A program made the translations under genes and the position numbers. Below are positions 44,762 to 53,330 of a DNA stretch of 64,000 nucleotides, one piece after another. The notes below the pieces were generated by a model, which did not search any database, was not told the DNA's origin, and worked only from the letters and a program-made list of their open reading frames with translations. Positions within the stretch are counted from its first letter, which is position 1. Every line of letters begins with the position of its first letter. Source of the stretch: Actinoplanes sandaracinus (GTDB lineage Bacteria; Actinomycetota; Actinomycetes; Mycobacteriales; Micromonosporaceae); NCBI RefSeq assembly GCF_030009775.1, contig NZ_JASCTH010000020.1:1-64000 (forward strand), read 5' to 3'.

Positions 44762-46903
44762 TCAGGAGTCGGACATGGACGCTCCCATGCCATTGCCGGT
44801 GGAGAGGTAAGTGGTGCCGGGCAGCCCGGCCCGTGCGGTCCGCGGGCCCTCGGCCGCCGCCGGATCCACCGACCGGAACGACGTCTCGGTGAAACGGGGC
44901 GCCTGCCAGCTGTTGTCGCTCGGTTTCGCGCCCGCCGACAGACTGTTCTCGCCCTGGGCGTTGCCGACCGCCACGTTGTTGCGCAGCACCGCCGGGGCGG
45001 TGCTCAGCGCGAAGCCGAGGCCGGTGTTCCGGAACGCGGTGTTGTTGCCCAGCTCGATCGCCGCGGTGTTGCCCTCGTCGACGAAGCCGTGCCCGCTGTT
45101 GCCCCACGAGGCGTTGTGCCGGAGCGTGTGGGCCGCGTTCACCGCCGGGGTCCCGCCGCCCAGCGCGAACCCGTTCGCCCCGTTGCGGTACGACCAGTTG
45201 TGCTGAACCGACACCCGGCCGCGGAACGAACCCAGATCGATGCCGTCCTGACCGTTGCGGAACACCCGGTTGCCGCGGAGCGTGTTCCCCTCGCCGGCGC
45301 CGAACTGCACCGACAGCCCGGAGCCCCGGTTGGCGTAGAAGTCGCTGTCCAGCACCTGGTTGCCGGTCGTCCCGTCGTTGCGCAGCATCAGCCCGACACC
45401 GGCGTTGTCATGCACCGCGAGCCGCTCGAAGACGTTGTTCGTGCAGGCCAGGCAGGTCCAGGTGGCATTGCGTGCGCCGGTGACCTCGATGTCGCGCACC
45501 GTCCAGTGCGACGCCCGCTGAGTGATCGCCCACTGGTCGGCCGGTATGCCCGAGGCGTCGATCACCGCGCGTTCGGAGCCGTACCCGCTGAGCGTCACCC
45601 GCTGCGACGCGGTCCCGCTCGTACTGATCGAGATCGGACTCGTCGGCCGGTAGGTGCCACCGCGCAGCGCGATCGTCTGACCCGGCTTCACCACCGAGAC
45701 CGCCTTGGCCACCGAGGCGAACGGGCGGGCCAGGCTGCCGTCACCGTCGTCCGAGCCGTTCGGCGCCACGTAGACGTCGGCCCCGCTCACGCCCAGGCCG
45801 GGGGCCGCCCGGTCGGCCGGGGTGGCCTTCGGGGCGGCGGAGGCAGCGCTCACACCGGGACTGGCCGCGGTCGACGGCCCCGCCGTCGCCGTCACCCCGG
45901 GCGAGGCGGTGATCGTCAGTGCCGGACCGAGCGACGCCGGAGCCTCCGGCTCGTTCACCACGGCCAGGGTCAGGCCGCCACCCGCCGCGACGGTCGCCGC
46001 CACCGCGGCCGCCATCAGGCCCTTGTGATGTGCCAGCGACTGCACATGGGCGACCAGCGAGGTGCCGGTGACCAGTGCCGGGGTGGCCGCTCCACCCTGG
46101 ACCGCGGCCTGGATGCCGGCCCACAGCGCCACCGGCACCGGCAGCGCGGCGAAGCCGAGCAACAGCCGTTCCGGCGAGACCATCCCGGACTGGTGGACGC
46201 GGCATTTCGGGCAGTCCCGGACGTGCCGGCCCAGGCGTTTGCGCCACACCGAGTCGGCGGTCCCGTCCCAGAGACGGATCATGCCGGACAACTCCGTGCA
46301 GAGCGGCTTGGCCCGTAGCGCCCGCACCACCCCGCGGGAGAGGTCCAGCTGGGCCTTCATCCGCTGCACCTTGACCGCGGCGTGCTTCGCGCTGACATCG
46401 AGCACGGCCGCCAGCTCCGCCCGGGTCAAGTCGCCGCTGGCCTCCTGCCACCAGAGGCCGAGCAGCTCCCGGTCGCCGGCCTCCAGCCAGCGGGCGGCCT
46501 CGGCCAGTTCCCGCCGCTGCTCGGCGACGACCAGCTCGGCGGTGGTCCGCTCGGCGAAGTCGCCGACCGGGTCGGGCACGTCCACCGGCTCCGGAAGGTG
46601 GCGCGTCAGGGTCATCTTGCGCGAGCGCATGTGCATCTGGACCCGGCGGTACGCGATCGCCACCAGCCACGACCGGAACCGCTCCGGGTCACGGAGGCCA
46701 CCCAGCCCGTTGATCGCCTGGAGCATGCTGTCCTGCACCAGATCGTCGACGTCCGGGTGCCCGTGCAGCGCGCGGCCGATGACGTTGTAGATCAGCGACA
46801 GATGGCCGGTGATCAGCTGGTCGCGGGCGGGCACGTCCCCACCCTGAGCCTGACGGACCAGGTCCGCGACGCTTCGCGCCACCGCTGTGTGACTCTCCGT
46901 CAC
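44762..46903 (-). CDS. Membrane-tethered ECF sigma factor fused to an extracellular pectate-lyase-like beta-helix
   Basis: About 713 residues. Sigma region 2 is at about 15-95 (DVDDLVQDSMLQAI, FRSWLVAIAYRRV) and region 4 at about 130-190 (LTRAELAAVLDVSAKHAAVK). A zinc-binding anti-sigma-like segment follows: Cys202, then HVRDCPKC (His227, Cys231, Cys234). A membrane segment lies at about 295-317, with possibly another at 250-270. Beyond a Thr/Ser/Ala/Pro linker, residues 377-700 form a right-handed beta-helix of PL9/DUF1565 type, beginning DVYVAPNGSDDGDGS. The layout implies one protein that binds a wall or plant polysaccharide outside and directs RNA polymerase inside, possibly after proteolysis. 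The GTG at 46903 begins the normal sigma N-terminus. Confidence 0.85.
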   Translation of the reverse strand: MTESHTAVARSVADLVRQAQGGDVPARDQLITGHLSLIYNVIGRALHGHPDVDDLVQDSMLQAINGLGGLRDPERFRSWLVAIAYRRVQMHMRSRKMTLTRHLPEPVDVPDPVGDFAERTTAELVVAEQRRELAEAARWLEAGDRELLGLWWQEASGDLTRAELAAVLDVSAKHAAVKVQRMKAQLDLSRGVVRALRAKPLCTELSGMIRLWDGTADSVWRKRLGRHVRDCPKCRVHQSGMVSPERLLLGFAALPVPVALWAGIQAAVQGGAATPALVTGTSLVAHVQSLAHHKGLMAAAVAATVAAGGGLTLAVVNEPEAPASLGPALTITASPGVTATAGPSTAASPGVSAASAAPKATPADRAAPGLGVSGADVYVAPNGSDDGDGSLARPFASVAKAVSVVKPGQTIALRGGTYRPTSPISISTSGTASQRVTLSGYGSERAVIDASGIPADQWAITQRASHWTVRDIEVTGARNATWTCLACTNNVFERLAVHDNAGVGLMLRNDGTTGNQVLDSDFYANRGSGLSVQFGAGEGNTLRGNRVFRNGQDGIDLGSFRGRVSVQHNWSYRNGANGFALGGGTPAVNAAHTLRHNASWGNSGHGFVDEGNTAAIELGNNTAFRNTGLGFALSTAPAVLRNNVAVGNAQGENSLSAGAKPSDNSWQAPRFTETSFRSVDPAAAEGPRTARAGLPGTTYLSTGNGMGASMSDS

Positions 46904-47403
46904 CGTCTCGCTCTCTTCGTTGGAGTGCCCCCGCTGATCGGCGGAAATCGAAGGTGATGCGTGTCTTGATCCGGGTCCATGCCTGCTAGCTGCGACAACA
47001 TGCTTCTGATCGTGATCGAGCCGTATCGTGGCACAGCCCTCGGAAGCCTGTAAAGCGGCCGTCGTCACGGTTCTCCGGATTTTTGTTATCGCTCCCACGG
47101 GCGTGCATCTACTCTCTGCCACCTTCGCCAGAGGCGGCGTTCACCGGTGAGAGGAGCCCCCCATGTCGTCCGGACGGAGCATGCGCGTCGGCTCGTCGCG
47201 GCGCGCCCCGCGACGGTGCCTCGCGGCGCCATGGCGTACGGCGTCCTGCCCCCTGGGTTTACGCCCCGACTCGGTCCCCGGTGGGGACATGCCTCCGGCA
47301 CGGCCTGGCGGATGTCGTTGTGCCGCTCGCCGTCGTACCGGTCGCCGGTGGGCTTTGCGTTCGGGCGGTGATTTTTGTCGTACCCCATGCTTAGGCTGCG
47401 TTG
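46904..47403. other. 500-bp divergent spacer between sigma-factor gene and dinB
   Basis: No ORF here has a ribosome site and coding character. It must hold both promoters. I saw no clear LexA-type GAAC...GTTC box next to dinB and no repeat. Confidence 0.5.
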
Positions 47404-49329
47404 GTGAGGAGGGAACCGAGCATCCTGCATGTCGACCTCGACGCGATGTTCGCCGCGGTCGAGCAGCGCGACAAAGTGTCGCTGCGCGGGATTCCGGTGA
47501 TCGTCGGCGGAGTCGCCGGGCGCGGCGTGGTGGCCACCGCCTCCTACGAGGCCCGCAGATTCGGCGCGCGCTCCGCGATGCCGATGGCCCAGGCCCGCCG
47601 GCTCTGCCCACCGAACACCGCCTTCCTGTCCCCCCGGTTCCCGGCCTACCAGCGGACCAGCGCGGTCGTCATGGAACTGCTGGCCGGAGTGTCACCCCTG
47701 GTCGAGCAGGTCTCCATCGACGAGGCCTACGTCGATCTCGCCGCCGGCGGCCACGACCTCAGCCTGCGTGGTGTCACCGAGCTCGCCCACCGGCTGAAAG
47801 CGGAGATCGCCGTCGTCACCGGCGGGGTGACCGGCTCGATCGGCGCCGCCTCCAGCAAACTCCTCGCCAAGATCGGCTCCGATCTCAACAAACCCGACGG
47901 CGTCACCATCGTTCCCGCCGGTGAGGAACTGGCCGTCCTGCATCCCCTGCCGGTCCGCCGCCTCGGCGGCGTCGGCCCCGCCACGGAGCAGCGCCTGCAC
48001 CGCTCCGGCATCCGCACCGTGGGCGACCTCGCCGCCAGGCCCCTCGACGACCTGGTCGACTGGTTCGGCACCGCTCATGGCCACGGCCTGTACCGCCTGG
48101 CCCGCGCCGAGGACAACCGTCCCGTCGTCAGTGAGCGCGAGGCCAAGTCCGTCTCCGCCGAGGAGACCTTCGACGTCGACCTCAACGACCCCGGCCGCCT
48201 CAACCGCGAACTCGACCTGCTCGCCACCCGCGTCGCCGGCCGCCTGCGCCGGTCCGGCCTCACCGGCCGTACCGTCAACATCAAGGTTCGCCACCCCGAC
48301 TTCACCACGGTGACCCGCGCGGTGACTCGCGACCAGCCCACCGACGACGGCCGCCTGATCGCCCAGCTGGCCCGCCGCCTCCTCGCCGAGCTCAACACCT
48401 CGGGTGGTGTGCGCCTGCTCGGAGTCGGCGTGTCCACGCTGGCCGATTTCGCCCAGGACGACCTGTTCACCGCCGCCGGTGAGGACCCGCCGTTCTACTC
48501 CTTCCCCTCCCCGGCCGAGGAGGCCTCGCCCGCCGGCGCACCATCCCCTACCGCTGCGGGTCTCCCGTCGCTCTCCGCGCCTCCGGTCCCAGTTCCCTCC
48601 GCGACGCCGCTCTCCTCTAAGCCGTCGTCCTTGTCTGCTGGCGCGGTTGGACCGTCGCCGTCTGCTGCGTCGGCCGCGATGCCGCTGTCGTCCGCTGATG
48701 CGGTGTCGTCGTCGGCTGCGTCGGTCGCGATGCGGCTTACGTCCGCTGGTTCGGTCGCGCAGTCGTCGTCTGGTGGTTCGGTGTCGCCGTCTGCCGCCTC
48801 GGCGGCGACACCGCCCCCATTTGTTGACTCGTCTCCGGCGCCACCCTCGTTCGAGGTCCCAACCGCCGCCCCGCTTCTGCCTGCCCCTTCGTCTTCAGCC
48901 ACGCCGGCTTCCTCTCCAGCCACGCCGACGCCGCCTGCCGCCACGCCGTCGGTGGCTGGTGCGGCTCTGCCTGCCGTTCCGGATTCCGACTCCTCTTCCT
49001 CCGCTGCTCGCGTTTCCGGGTCGCCCTGGCTCGCCGCTTCGTCCTCCGCGTCGCCATCGTCTGCCCCTGTGTCCTTCTCCGGGCCGCCCGCTCTCTCCGG
49101 GCCGCCCGCGCCGCCCACCGCGCCGGTCTGGCGTCCTGGCCAGGACGTGCGGCACGACGAGTACGGCGCCGGCTGGGTGCGAGGCAGCGGCATCGGGCGG
49201 GTCACGGTCCGCTTCGAGGGGCCACACACCCCACCGGGCCGGGTGCGCACGTTCTTCGTCGACGACCCCGCCCTGCACCCGGCGGACCCACCTGACTGGA
49301 CCGTTCCCGCCCCCGACGGGCCACCGTGA
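47404..49329 (+). CDS. dinB: DNA polymerase IV (Y-family) with long disordered linker
   Basis: A 641-residue translesion polymerase. The catalytic carboxylates are in HVDLDAMFAAVE and SIDEAYVDL (about 105-113). The thumb and little-finger domains run to about residue 365 (GVGVSTLADF). Then come roughly 200 residues of Ser/Ala/Pro-only sequence (about 370-575), followed by a compact 55-residue domain (GQDVRHDEYGAGWVRGSG) of the kind that ends many actinobacterial DinB and UvrD proteins. A long linker of this size is unusual. The GTG at 47404 may be leaderless; no ribosome site precedes it. Confidence 0.88.
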   Translation: MRREPSILHVDLDAMFAAVEQRDKVSLRGIPVIVGGVAGRGVVATASYEARRFGARSAMPMAQARRLCPPNTAFLSPRFPAYQRTSAVVMELLAGVSPLVEQVSIDEAYVDLAAGGHDLSLRGVTELAHRLKAEIAVVTGGVTGSIGAASSKLLAKIGSDLNKPDGVTIVPAGEELAVLHPLPVRRLGGVGPATEQRLHRSGIRTVGDLAARPLDDLVDWFGTAHGHGLYRLARAEDNRPVVSEREAKSVSAEETFDVDLNDPGRLNRELDLLATRVAGRLRRSGLTGRTVNIKVRHPDFTTVTRAVTRDQPTDDGRLIAQLARRLLAELNTSGGVRLLGVGVSTLADFAQDDLFTAAGEDPPFYSFPSPAEEASPAGAPSPTAAGLPSLSAPPVPVPSATPLSSKPSSLSAGAVGPSPSAASAAMPLSSADAVSSSAASVAMRLTSAGSVAQSSSGGSVSPSAASAATPPPFVDSSPAPPSFEVPTAAPLLPAPSSSATPASSPATPTPPAATPSVAGAALPAVPDSDSSSSAARVSGSPWLAASSSASPSSAPVSFSGPPALSGPPAPPTAPVWRPGQDVRHDEYGAGWVRGSGIGRVTVRFEGPHTPPGRVRTFFVDDPALHPADPPDWTVPAPDGPP

Positions 49330-49972
49330 CCTACCTCACTGCACCGCTCTCCCTACGTCGCTCAGTGGTGCTCTGGCTGGCCCGGGAGACGGCTCAAGTA
49401 CGGCTTGGTTGCCGTGCGAATTCGCGGTCAGAACTGACGTGAGGCAGCGCTTTCGCACGGCCAGCAGATCAACTCACCCGGAAAACCCACGTATATGGGG
49501 TCGGTGTCGCGTTCACCCGGCGACGAGGCATTCGCTGGTGGTGCTGGATGCCGATAGTAGGTCCCTTGCGATGGAGCCGTCCGAGAAGTCGACACCCGCT
49601 GTGGGCGTTGGTACACCCACGCCAGGTGTCAAGTTTTTCGAGGTGGCGGGGTTGATCGGCACTGTGCCGAACGACGTTGGTTCTCGATCTCAGGGGACAC
49701 GCTCAGGCGACGACTGAGCAGCACGGATCGCGGAGCGAGGGGCGCGGGCGGGGGTGAGGGGCTCTGGTGTTCTGGGGTGGATGGGTGGGTGGTGGGTGGT
49801 CTGTTGGGACTGTGGAATGACGGGGGCGTCGGTGGGTACACCCGACTGGTGGTGGTGCCCCGCCGGGTTGTGCGGATGGTGCACGGCCGGGGGCTTGATC
49901 CGCGGTGATGAATGTGGCGCGGGTTGGCAACCCGGGCGGTGGGGAGTACGAACGGTCCAGGGAGGACTTTCG
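49330..49972. other. 643-bp spacer between dinB and ctaD
   Basis: No gene is supported. It contains copy 2 of the dispersed palindromic element (49571-49640) and, at the right end, the ctaD ribosome site GGAGG. The stretch 49740-49900 is G-rich. ORFs in it have no conserved features. Confidence 0.55.
49571..49640. repeat. Dispersed palindromic element, copy 2
   Basis: GACACCCGCTGTGGGCGT (49591-49608) faces ACACCCACGCCAGGTGTC (49613-49630), a diverged version of the perfect dyad at 19960-20000. Shared flanks are GCGATGG, GAGAA and the T-rich tail (AAGTTTTT here). The T-run makes this copy look like an intrinsic terminator, about 260 bp beyond dinB. Confidence 0.7.
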
Positions 49973-51721
49973 ATGACCGCTGTTTCCCCTCGTCCCGTGC
50001 AGACGCGGCAATGGCCGGTGCGGCGTCAGATCAGAGGTTCGTGGCTCGCCCGGACACTGCGCACCACCGACGCGAAGCAGATCGGGATCATGTATCTGGC
50101 CACGGCTTTCGCGTGGTTCGTGATCGGTGGTCTGATGGCTCTGCTGATGCGGGCCGAGTTGGGCCGGCCGGGCATGCAGATGTTCTCGCCGGAGCAGTAC
50201 AACCAGCTTTTCACCATGCACGGCACGATCATGCTGCTGTTCTTCGCGACGCCGATCGTGTTCGCGTTCGGCAACTTCGTGGTGCCCATTCAGATCGGCG
50301 CGCCGGACGTGGCGTTCCCGCGGCTCAACTCGTTCGCCTACTGGCTGTACTTCTTCGGCGGGCTGATCGCGTTCGGCGGATTCCTGATCCCGGGTGGGGC
50401 GGCGGACTTCGGCTGGACGGCGTACACGCCGCTGAGCACCTGGCAGCACTCGCCGGGTTACGGCGGGAACATGTGGGTGGTCGGGCTGGCGCTCTCCGGT
50501 GTCGGGACCATCCTCGGCGCGGTCAACATGATCACCACGATTCTGTGCCTGCGGGCGCCCGGGATGACCATGTTCCGGATGCCGATCATGACCTGGAACA
50601 TCCTGCTCACGAGCGTACTGGTGGTCCTGGTCTTCCCGTTCCTGGCGGCCGCGCTCTTCGCCCTGGCCGCCGACCGGGTGCTCGGCGCGCAGGTCTTCAA
50701 TGTGGAGACCGGCGGGCCGATGCTGTGGCAGCACCTGTTCTGGTTCTTCGGCCATCCCGAGGTCTACATCATCGCGCTGCCGTTCTTCGGGATCATCACC
50801 GAAGTGGTGCCGGTCTTCAGCCGCAAGCCGGTGTTCGGCTACAAGACCCTGGTCGCGGCGACGGTCCTGATCACGATGCTGTCGATGAGCGTGTGGGCCC
50901 ACCACATGTTCGCCACCGGTCAGGTGTTGTTGCCGTTCTTCAGCCTACTCAGCTATCTGATCGCGATTCCCACCGGGATGAAGTTCTTCGTCTGGATCGG
51001 CACCATGTGGCGTGGCCAGATCACGCTGGAGACGCCGATGCTGTTCGCGGTCGGGTTCATGGTGACGTTCCTGCTGGGCGGGCTCACCGGAGTGCTGCTG
51101 GCGTCCCCGCCGGTCGACTTCCACGTCCACGACAGCTACTTCGTGGTCGCGCACTTCCACTACGTGCTGTTCGGCACGATCGTGTTCGCGGTGTTCTCCG
51201 GCGTCTATTTCTGGTTCCCGAAGATGTTCGGGCGGATGCTCGACGAGCGGCTGGGCAAGGTGCACTTCTGGCTCACCTTCCTGGGCTTCCACGCCACCTT
51301 CCTGGTGCAGCACTGGGTCGGCAACGAGGGCATGCCCCGGCGGTACGCCGACTATCTGGCGAACGACGGCTTCACCACGCTCAACATGATCTCGACGGTC
51401 GGCTCGTTCGTGCTGGGGGTGGCCACGCTGCCGTTCCTCTTCAACGTGTGGAAGTCGTACCGGGCCGGACGGGTGGTGACCGAGGACGACCCGTGGGGGC
51501 ACGGGAACTCGCTGGAGTGGGCGACGTCCAGCCCGCCGCCGTTGCGCAACTTCGACCGGATGCCGCGGATCCGTTCCGAGCGGCCGGCGTTCGATCACAA
51601 GTTCCCGCAGTTGGCGGCCGGTGGGCAGTCCGCGGCCGGCCCTCCGGAGGGTGGGGCGCGGCCGCTCACCGAGGAATCCACCGGCGGCGCCAGCTATCCG
51701 GAGGACCGTACCGATCGTTGA
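49973..51721 (+). CDS. ctaD: Cytochrome c oxidase subunit I (aa3-type)
   Basis: A 582-residue protein with 12 membrane segments that reduces O2 and pumps protons. Heme and copper ligands are intact: His in TMHGTIMLLF, HPEVYIIALPFFG (CuB His plus cross-linked Tyr), WAHHMFATG, and VAHFHYVLFG for both hemes. The K- and D-channel residues typical of A-family oxidases appear present. The C-terminal 60 residues are hydrophilic. The ATG at 49973 has GGAGG 8 bases upstream. No ctaC, ctaE or qcr gene is beside it, so it may be an extra subunit I copy; the main operon would be elsewhere. Confidence 0.95.
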   Translation: MTAVSPRPVQTRQWPVRRQIRGSWLARTLRTTDAKQIGIMYLATAFAWFVIGGLMALLMRAELGRPGMQMFSPEQYNQLFTMHGTIMLLFFATPIVFAFGNFVVPIQIGAPDVAFPRLNSFAYWLYFFGGLIAFGGFLIPGGAADFGWTAYTPLSTWQHSPGYGGNMWVVGLALSGVGTILGAVNMITTILCLRAPGMTMFRMPIMTWNILLTSVLVVLVFPFLAAALFALAADRVLGAQVFNVETGGPMLWQHLFWFFGHPEVYIIALPFFGIITEVVPVFSRKPVFGYKTLVAATVLITMLSMSVWAHHMFATGQVLLPFFSLLSYLIAIPTGMKFFVWIGTMWRGQITLETPMLFAVGFMVTFLLGGLTGVLLASPPVDFHVHDSYFVVAHFHYVLFGTIVFAVFSGVYFWFPKMFGRMLDERLGKVHFWLTFLGFHATFLVQHWVGNEGMPRRYADYLANDGFTTLNMISTVGSFVLGVATLPFLFNVWKSYRAGRVVTEDDPWGHGNSLEWATSSPPPLRNFDRMPRIRSERPAFDHKFPQLAAGGQSAAGPPEGGARPLTEESTGGASYPEDRTDR

Positions 51722-51854
51722 GGTATGCGGTTATCGGGGTTTCTGCCCGCTTTGTCGATAAGTGCTCATGGCGGGGAGGGATCGAAAGCCCCGTACCCCG
51801 CAAACCGTGCGTAGCGATGAAAGATCGGACAATCCCCCTGCCGGAAGGGATCTC

Positions 51855-53225
51855 ATGCCGATCACCCGCCGCTTCGCGCCCCTGCCCCGTTGCTCGCCGC
51901 TCCGCTCGCGTGCGGTGACCGCCGGTGTCGTCTCGCTGGTGGCCGCCCTGGCCATCCCGGCAGTTCCCGCCACCGCGTCGCCCGGTTCCCCGGCCGCCCG
52001 GGACTGCGCCGCCGGTGATTTCACCGCACGCGCCCAGGCCGACCTCGCCAAGATCACCCTGCTGGATCCGGGACCGCTCGCCACCGGCCTGCCCACGCTC
52101 GCCGACGTCCGGCTCGCCTCCGCGAAGGGCAGTGTGGACAGCGCCGCCCGCCCGTACAAGAGCATCGCCGCCGGCCGGCACGCCGACGCCAGGGTCCTCG
52201 GACTGCCGGCCGGCGGGGCCGCCGCAAGACACGCGGCGCCGAGCCGCGGCGGGCCGGACGTGAGGGACCTGGTGACCTTTCAAGCGGCCGGGCTCGCCAC
52301 CGCCGACGTCGGCAGATCGACGGCGCACGCCCTGTGGGACGACGGCTACCGGTGCGCGAAGACCGGGCCGCTGACCAGATCGGCGACCATGCTCAGCGGC
52401 CTGTCCGTCCTCGGCGGCGACACCCCGGCCATGCGGGCCGGCGCTCTCCGCACCAGTCTGCTGCGGATGGGGCCGACCGGCTCGGCCCGGAGCGCGACCG
52501 ATCTGGTGCCTCTCGGGAACGGGCGGACCGGCGTACGTTCCCACGCCGGCGCCGACCTCGGCGACCTGAGCCTCTTCGCCGGCACCCCGCAGGAGATCTC
52601 CGTCAAGATCGTCAGCCAGCCCGAGCTGGAGGTCGTCGCCGGCGGTGACCGGGCCCGCTCCAAGGTCACCTACCGGCCGGCGGTGTTGCGGGTGACCACG
52701 GCCGGCAGACCGGCCGACCTGCTCGAGCATGCCGGTGCCGTCGTCTCGCTCGGCGTGCTCGGCGGCGTCGACCGGGGCAGCCCTGTGGCGCTCGAGGTAC
52801 GGCTGTCGCTCGGTGAGGTGAGACAGTCCGGGGGCGGCCGCCAGGTCCAGGCCGAGGCCGCGACAGTGCGGGTCGAGGTCAAGGTGGGTATGGCGCACCT
52901 GCTCGACGTGACCCTCGGCGACCTGTCGGTGGCGGCCTGCGCGCCGGCGCCGGTCCGCGGTGACAAGCCGCGCCCGCGCGACGGTGGCTCGCTGCTCCCG
53001 CCACCGGTCGGTGTCGCGCAGCCCGCCGGTTCCCCGGCTCCGGGTGACTCCCCGCCTGCGGCATCGGCCCCCGAGCCCGCCGGACCCGCCGAACCTTCCG
53101 GGGGTACGAGCGGCGACCTCGCTCTGACCGGCGCCGATGTGAGCATCTTCGGGTTCGCGGGCGCCGGCCTGGTCCTCGCCGGCCTCATCTCGCTGCTGCT
53201 CACCCGCCGCCCCGCCCGCGGCTGA
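51855..53225 (+). CDS. LAxTG-anchored (sortase class E) cell-surface protein
   Basis: A 456-residue exported protein. A signal peptide (about 1-42, with a basic n-region and a cut near ATA) leads to an Ala/Gly-rich body with three Cys. A Pro/Ala/Ser wall-spanning stretch follows (about 370-420), then the sorting signal LALTG, a hydrophobic segment and the basic tail RRPARG. LAxTG is the pattern used by actinobacterial class E sortases, so the protein is probably linked to peptidoglycan. It resembles the SCO1860-type LAETG-anchored proteins by layout only. The ATG at 51855 has GGAAGGGA upstream. Function unknown. Confidence 0.8.
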   Translation: MPITRRFAPLPRCSPLRSRAVTAGVVSLVAALAIPAVPATASPGSPAARDCAAGDFTARAQADLAKITLLDPGPLATGLPTLADVRLASAKGSVDSAARPYKSIAAGRHADARVLGLPAGGAAARHAAPSRGGPDVRDLVTFQAAGLATADVGRSTAHALWDDGYRCAKTGPLTRSATMLSGLSVLGGDTPAMRAGALRTSLLRMGPTGSARSATDLVPLGNGRTGVRSHAGADLGDLSLFAGTPQEISVKIVSQPELEVVAGGDRARSKVTYRPAVLRVTTAGRPADLLEHAGAVVSLGVLGGVDRGSPVALEVRLSLGEVRQSGGGRQVQAEAATVRVEVKVGMAHLLDVTLGDLSVAACAPAPVRGDKPRPRDGGSLLPPPVGVAQPAGSPAPGDSPPAASAPEPAGPAEPSGGTSGDLALTGADVSIFGFAGAGLVLAGLISLLLTRRPARG

Positions 53226-53330
53226 CCTCGCGCGCCCCGGGGTCCGGGCCGGCTCGCGGCACTGTCCCGAGACGGTCAGGTGGGCCCGGAACGGTCCGGT
53301 GGGGCGGCGAGCCGGTCCTAGGATTGACGC

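Noticed and set aside
44762..47122. 786-residue start of the sigma fusion at 47122
   Set aside because: The extra 73 residues have no sigma similarity and no ribosome site; the GTG at 46903 begins the usual sigma N-terminus.
46904..47403. Small ORFs upstream of dinB
   Set aside because: Arg/Pro/Ser-rich frames overlap on both strands with no ribosome site or recognisable motif.
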